The notes under the pieces were generated by a model. It was not told the origin of the DNA, did not search any database, and saw nothing but the letters and a program-made list of their open reading frames with translations. From Acidobacteriota bacterium (GTDB lineage Bacteria > Acidobacteriota > Terriglobia > Terriglobales > Acidobacteriaceae), in contig JAFDVW010000033.1 in NCBI GenBank assembly GCA_018268755.1, forward strand, positions 1 to 55,641: a DNA stretch of 55,641 bases, read 5' to 3'. Positions 55,007 through 55,641 of this stretch are shown in pieces. Position numbers and translations under genes: made by a program. Position 1 is the stretch's first letter. Each line of letters begins with the position of its first letter.

Positions 55007-55336
55007 ATGGCTACGAAATTTACCCCACTGCATGACCGTATTCTGGTGCGTCGCGTCGAAGAAGCGGAAACCACCCGTGGCGGCATCATTCTGCCCGATA
55101 CAGCAAAAGAGAAGCCCCAGGAGGGAGAGGTTGTCTCCGCCGGCAAAGGCAAGATCAGCGAGGACGGCAAGGTGCGCCCCCTCGATGTGAAGGAAGGCGA
55201 CCGCATTCTCTTCGGCAAGTATTCCGGCACGGAAATCAAGCTGGATGGGGAAGACTTCATCATCATGCGGGAAGAAGAAGTGCTGGGTGTCATCACCGGC
55301 GCGCCCGCAGCAAAATTGGCCGGATCGAAGAAGTAG
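55007..55336 (+). CDS. groES: Co-chaperonin GroES
   Basis: 109-residue 10-kDa chaperonin cap. Visible: FTPLHDRILVRRVEEAETTRGGIILPDTAKEKPQEG (with the mobile loop that contacts GroEL), VVSAGKGK, VKEGDRILFGKYSGTEIKLDGEDFIIMREEEVLGVI. A 13-residue Ala/Lys-rich tail (APAAKLAGSKK) extends beyond the usual 95-97 residues. AAAGGAG precedes ATG 55007. Controlled by the CIRCE promoter about 110 bp upstream. Confidence 0.98.
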   Translation: MATKFTPLHDRILVRRVEEAETTRGGIILPDTAKEKPQEGEVVSAGKGKISEDGKVRPLDVKEGDRILFGKYSGTEIKLDGEDFIIMREEEVLGVITGAPAAKLAGSKK

Positions 55337-55385
55337 TACACAGGTCCTTGCCGCAAAAAACGCGGCTTCAGGATGGCAAGAGGTT

Positions 55386-55413
55386 TGGCTAAGGGCCAAT
55401 GGCCAACGGCCAA
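55386..55413. repeat. Run of four 7-bp repeats inside the groES-groEL gap
   Basis: TGGCTAA, GGGCCAA, TGGCCAA, CGGCCAA: the same heptamer as at 3891-3932. It lies within the 138-bp transcribed spacer between groES and groEL. Confidence 0.6.
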
Positions 55414-55474
55414 AAGCTCTCCAGCACATTTCAGCAGGGAAATCCTGCGAAGAATTAATCAGGAGATATAAGTT

Positions 55475-55641
55475 ATGGCAAAACACATCGTTCACGGAGA
55501 AGAGTCGCGGCAGGCGATCCTCCGCGGCGTGAACCTTCTGGCCGACGCCGTGAAGGTCACACTCGGCCCCAAGGGCCGCAATGTTGTCATCGAAAAGAAG
55601 TTCGGTTCGCCGACCATCACCAAGGACGGCGTCACCGTGGC
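55475..55641 (+). CDS. groEL: Chaperonin GroEL, N-terminal part (cut by window end)
   Basis: The first 55 codons of the 60-kDa chaperonin, open to the last base of the window. It begins MAKHIVHGEESRQAILRGVN and continues with LADAVKVTLGPKGRNVVIEK and FGSPTITKDGVTV, the apical start of the equatorial ATP-binding domain with the conserved TLGPKGRNV. AGGAGATATAAGTT precedes ATG 55475. Second gene of the CIRCE-controlled operon. Confidence 0.97.
   Translation, partial: MAKHIVHGEESRQAILRGVNLLADAVKVTLGPKGRNVVIEKKFGSPTITKDGVTV

Noticed and set aside
1..55641. tRNA, rRNA, riboswitch or prophage/integron signatures
   Set aside because: No cloverleaf, rRNA, known riboswitch core, integrase or phage gene was seen in any gap; gaps are short and explained by repeats or promoters.

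Overview
The window is a GC-rich (roughly 60%, by eye) stretch of ordinary chromosome, densely packed with genes on both strands. The gene set suggests an acidobacterium, most likely of the Terriglobia/Koribacter-like kind. Supporting features are the futalosine-pathway enzyme MqnE, a BshB1-type bacillithiol deacetylase with an AHRDD motif, an LptE lipoprotein (so an outer membrane with LPS), a psd-pssA phospholipid operon, a CIRCE-controlled groESL operon, Gly/Pro-rich lipoproteins, and dispersed intergenic repeats of the CCTGAGCGAAG...GTCGAAGGATCCC kind. The assignment is inference from memory of such genomes; no search was run. I saw no rRNA, tRNA, transposase, prophage or CRISPR array.

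Layout. 1-7.9 kb: end of leuS, two small unknown proteins, a glycerophosphodiesterase, mqnE, a half-size AI-2E-type permease, a PhyH-type dioxygenase, yebC, tlyA and nadK. 8-16.7 kb: a secreted amidohydrolase, the minus-strand run hpt / GAF-GAF-PP2C phosphatase / lysA, a UPF0173 hydrolase, an O-methyltransferase and a large beta-propeller lipoprotein. 16.8-25.2 kb (minus): bshB1, a YmdB-type phosphodiesterase, the overlapping nagZ-anmK-peptide-binding lipoprotein operon (peptidoglycan recycling) and mutS. 25.2-31.7 kb (plus): a GalT-like protein that has lost its nucleophile, a class-A beta-lactamase-like hydrolase, an unknown protein, and the tightly overlapped hemX-hemA-hemC-hemD tetrapyrrole operon. 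32-39 kb: an MFS carrier facing a CreD-like membrane protein across a short region with two matching palindromes, a Tat-exported FAD oxidoreductase, an epimerase and a SurA-like chaperone. 39.2-44 kb: a CDF metal carrier with three cytoplasmic modules, OsmC, cupin and EamA genes in one run, then a Ycf46-like AAA protein. 44-48.7 kb: rpsT, and the overlapping psd-pssA-(Asd-like)-lptE-holA operon. 48.9-55.6 kb: an orphan histidine kinase, a DUF465 protein, meaB-mce-tsaB-rimI, a SYLF protein, a carboxypeptidase-regulatory-fold protein with an EVE protein, and groES-groEL (groEL is cut by the window end).

Nothing here is a large new system. The most unusual items are the two pseudoenzyme-like proteins (GalT-like at 25.3 kb, Asd-like at 46.1 kb), the paired 16-bp palindromes at 33.36 kb, a 7-bp periodic intergenic repeat found at three places, a CRP-like palindrome ahead of the hem operon, and a recurring -10-like hexamer placed so close to start codons that several transcripts may be leaderless.
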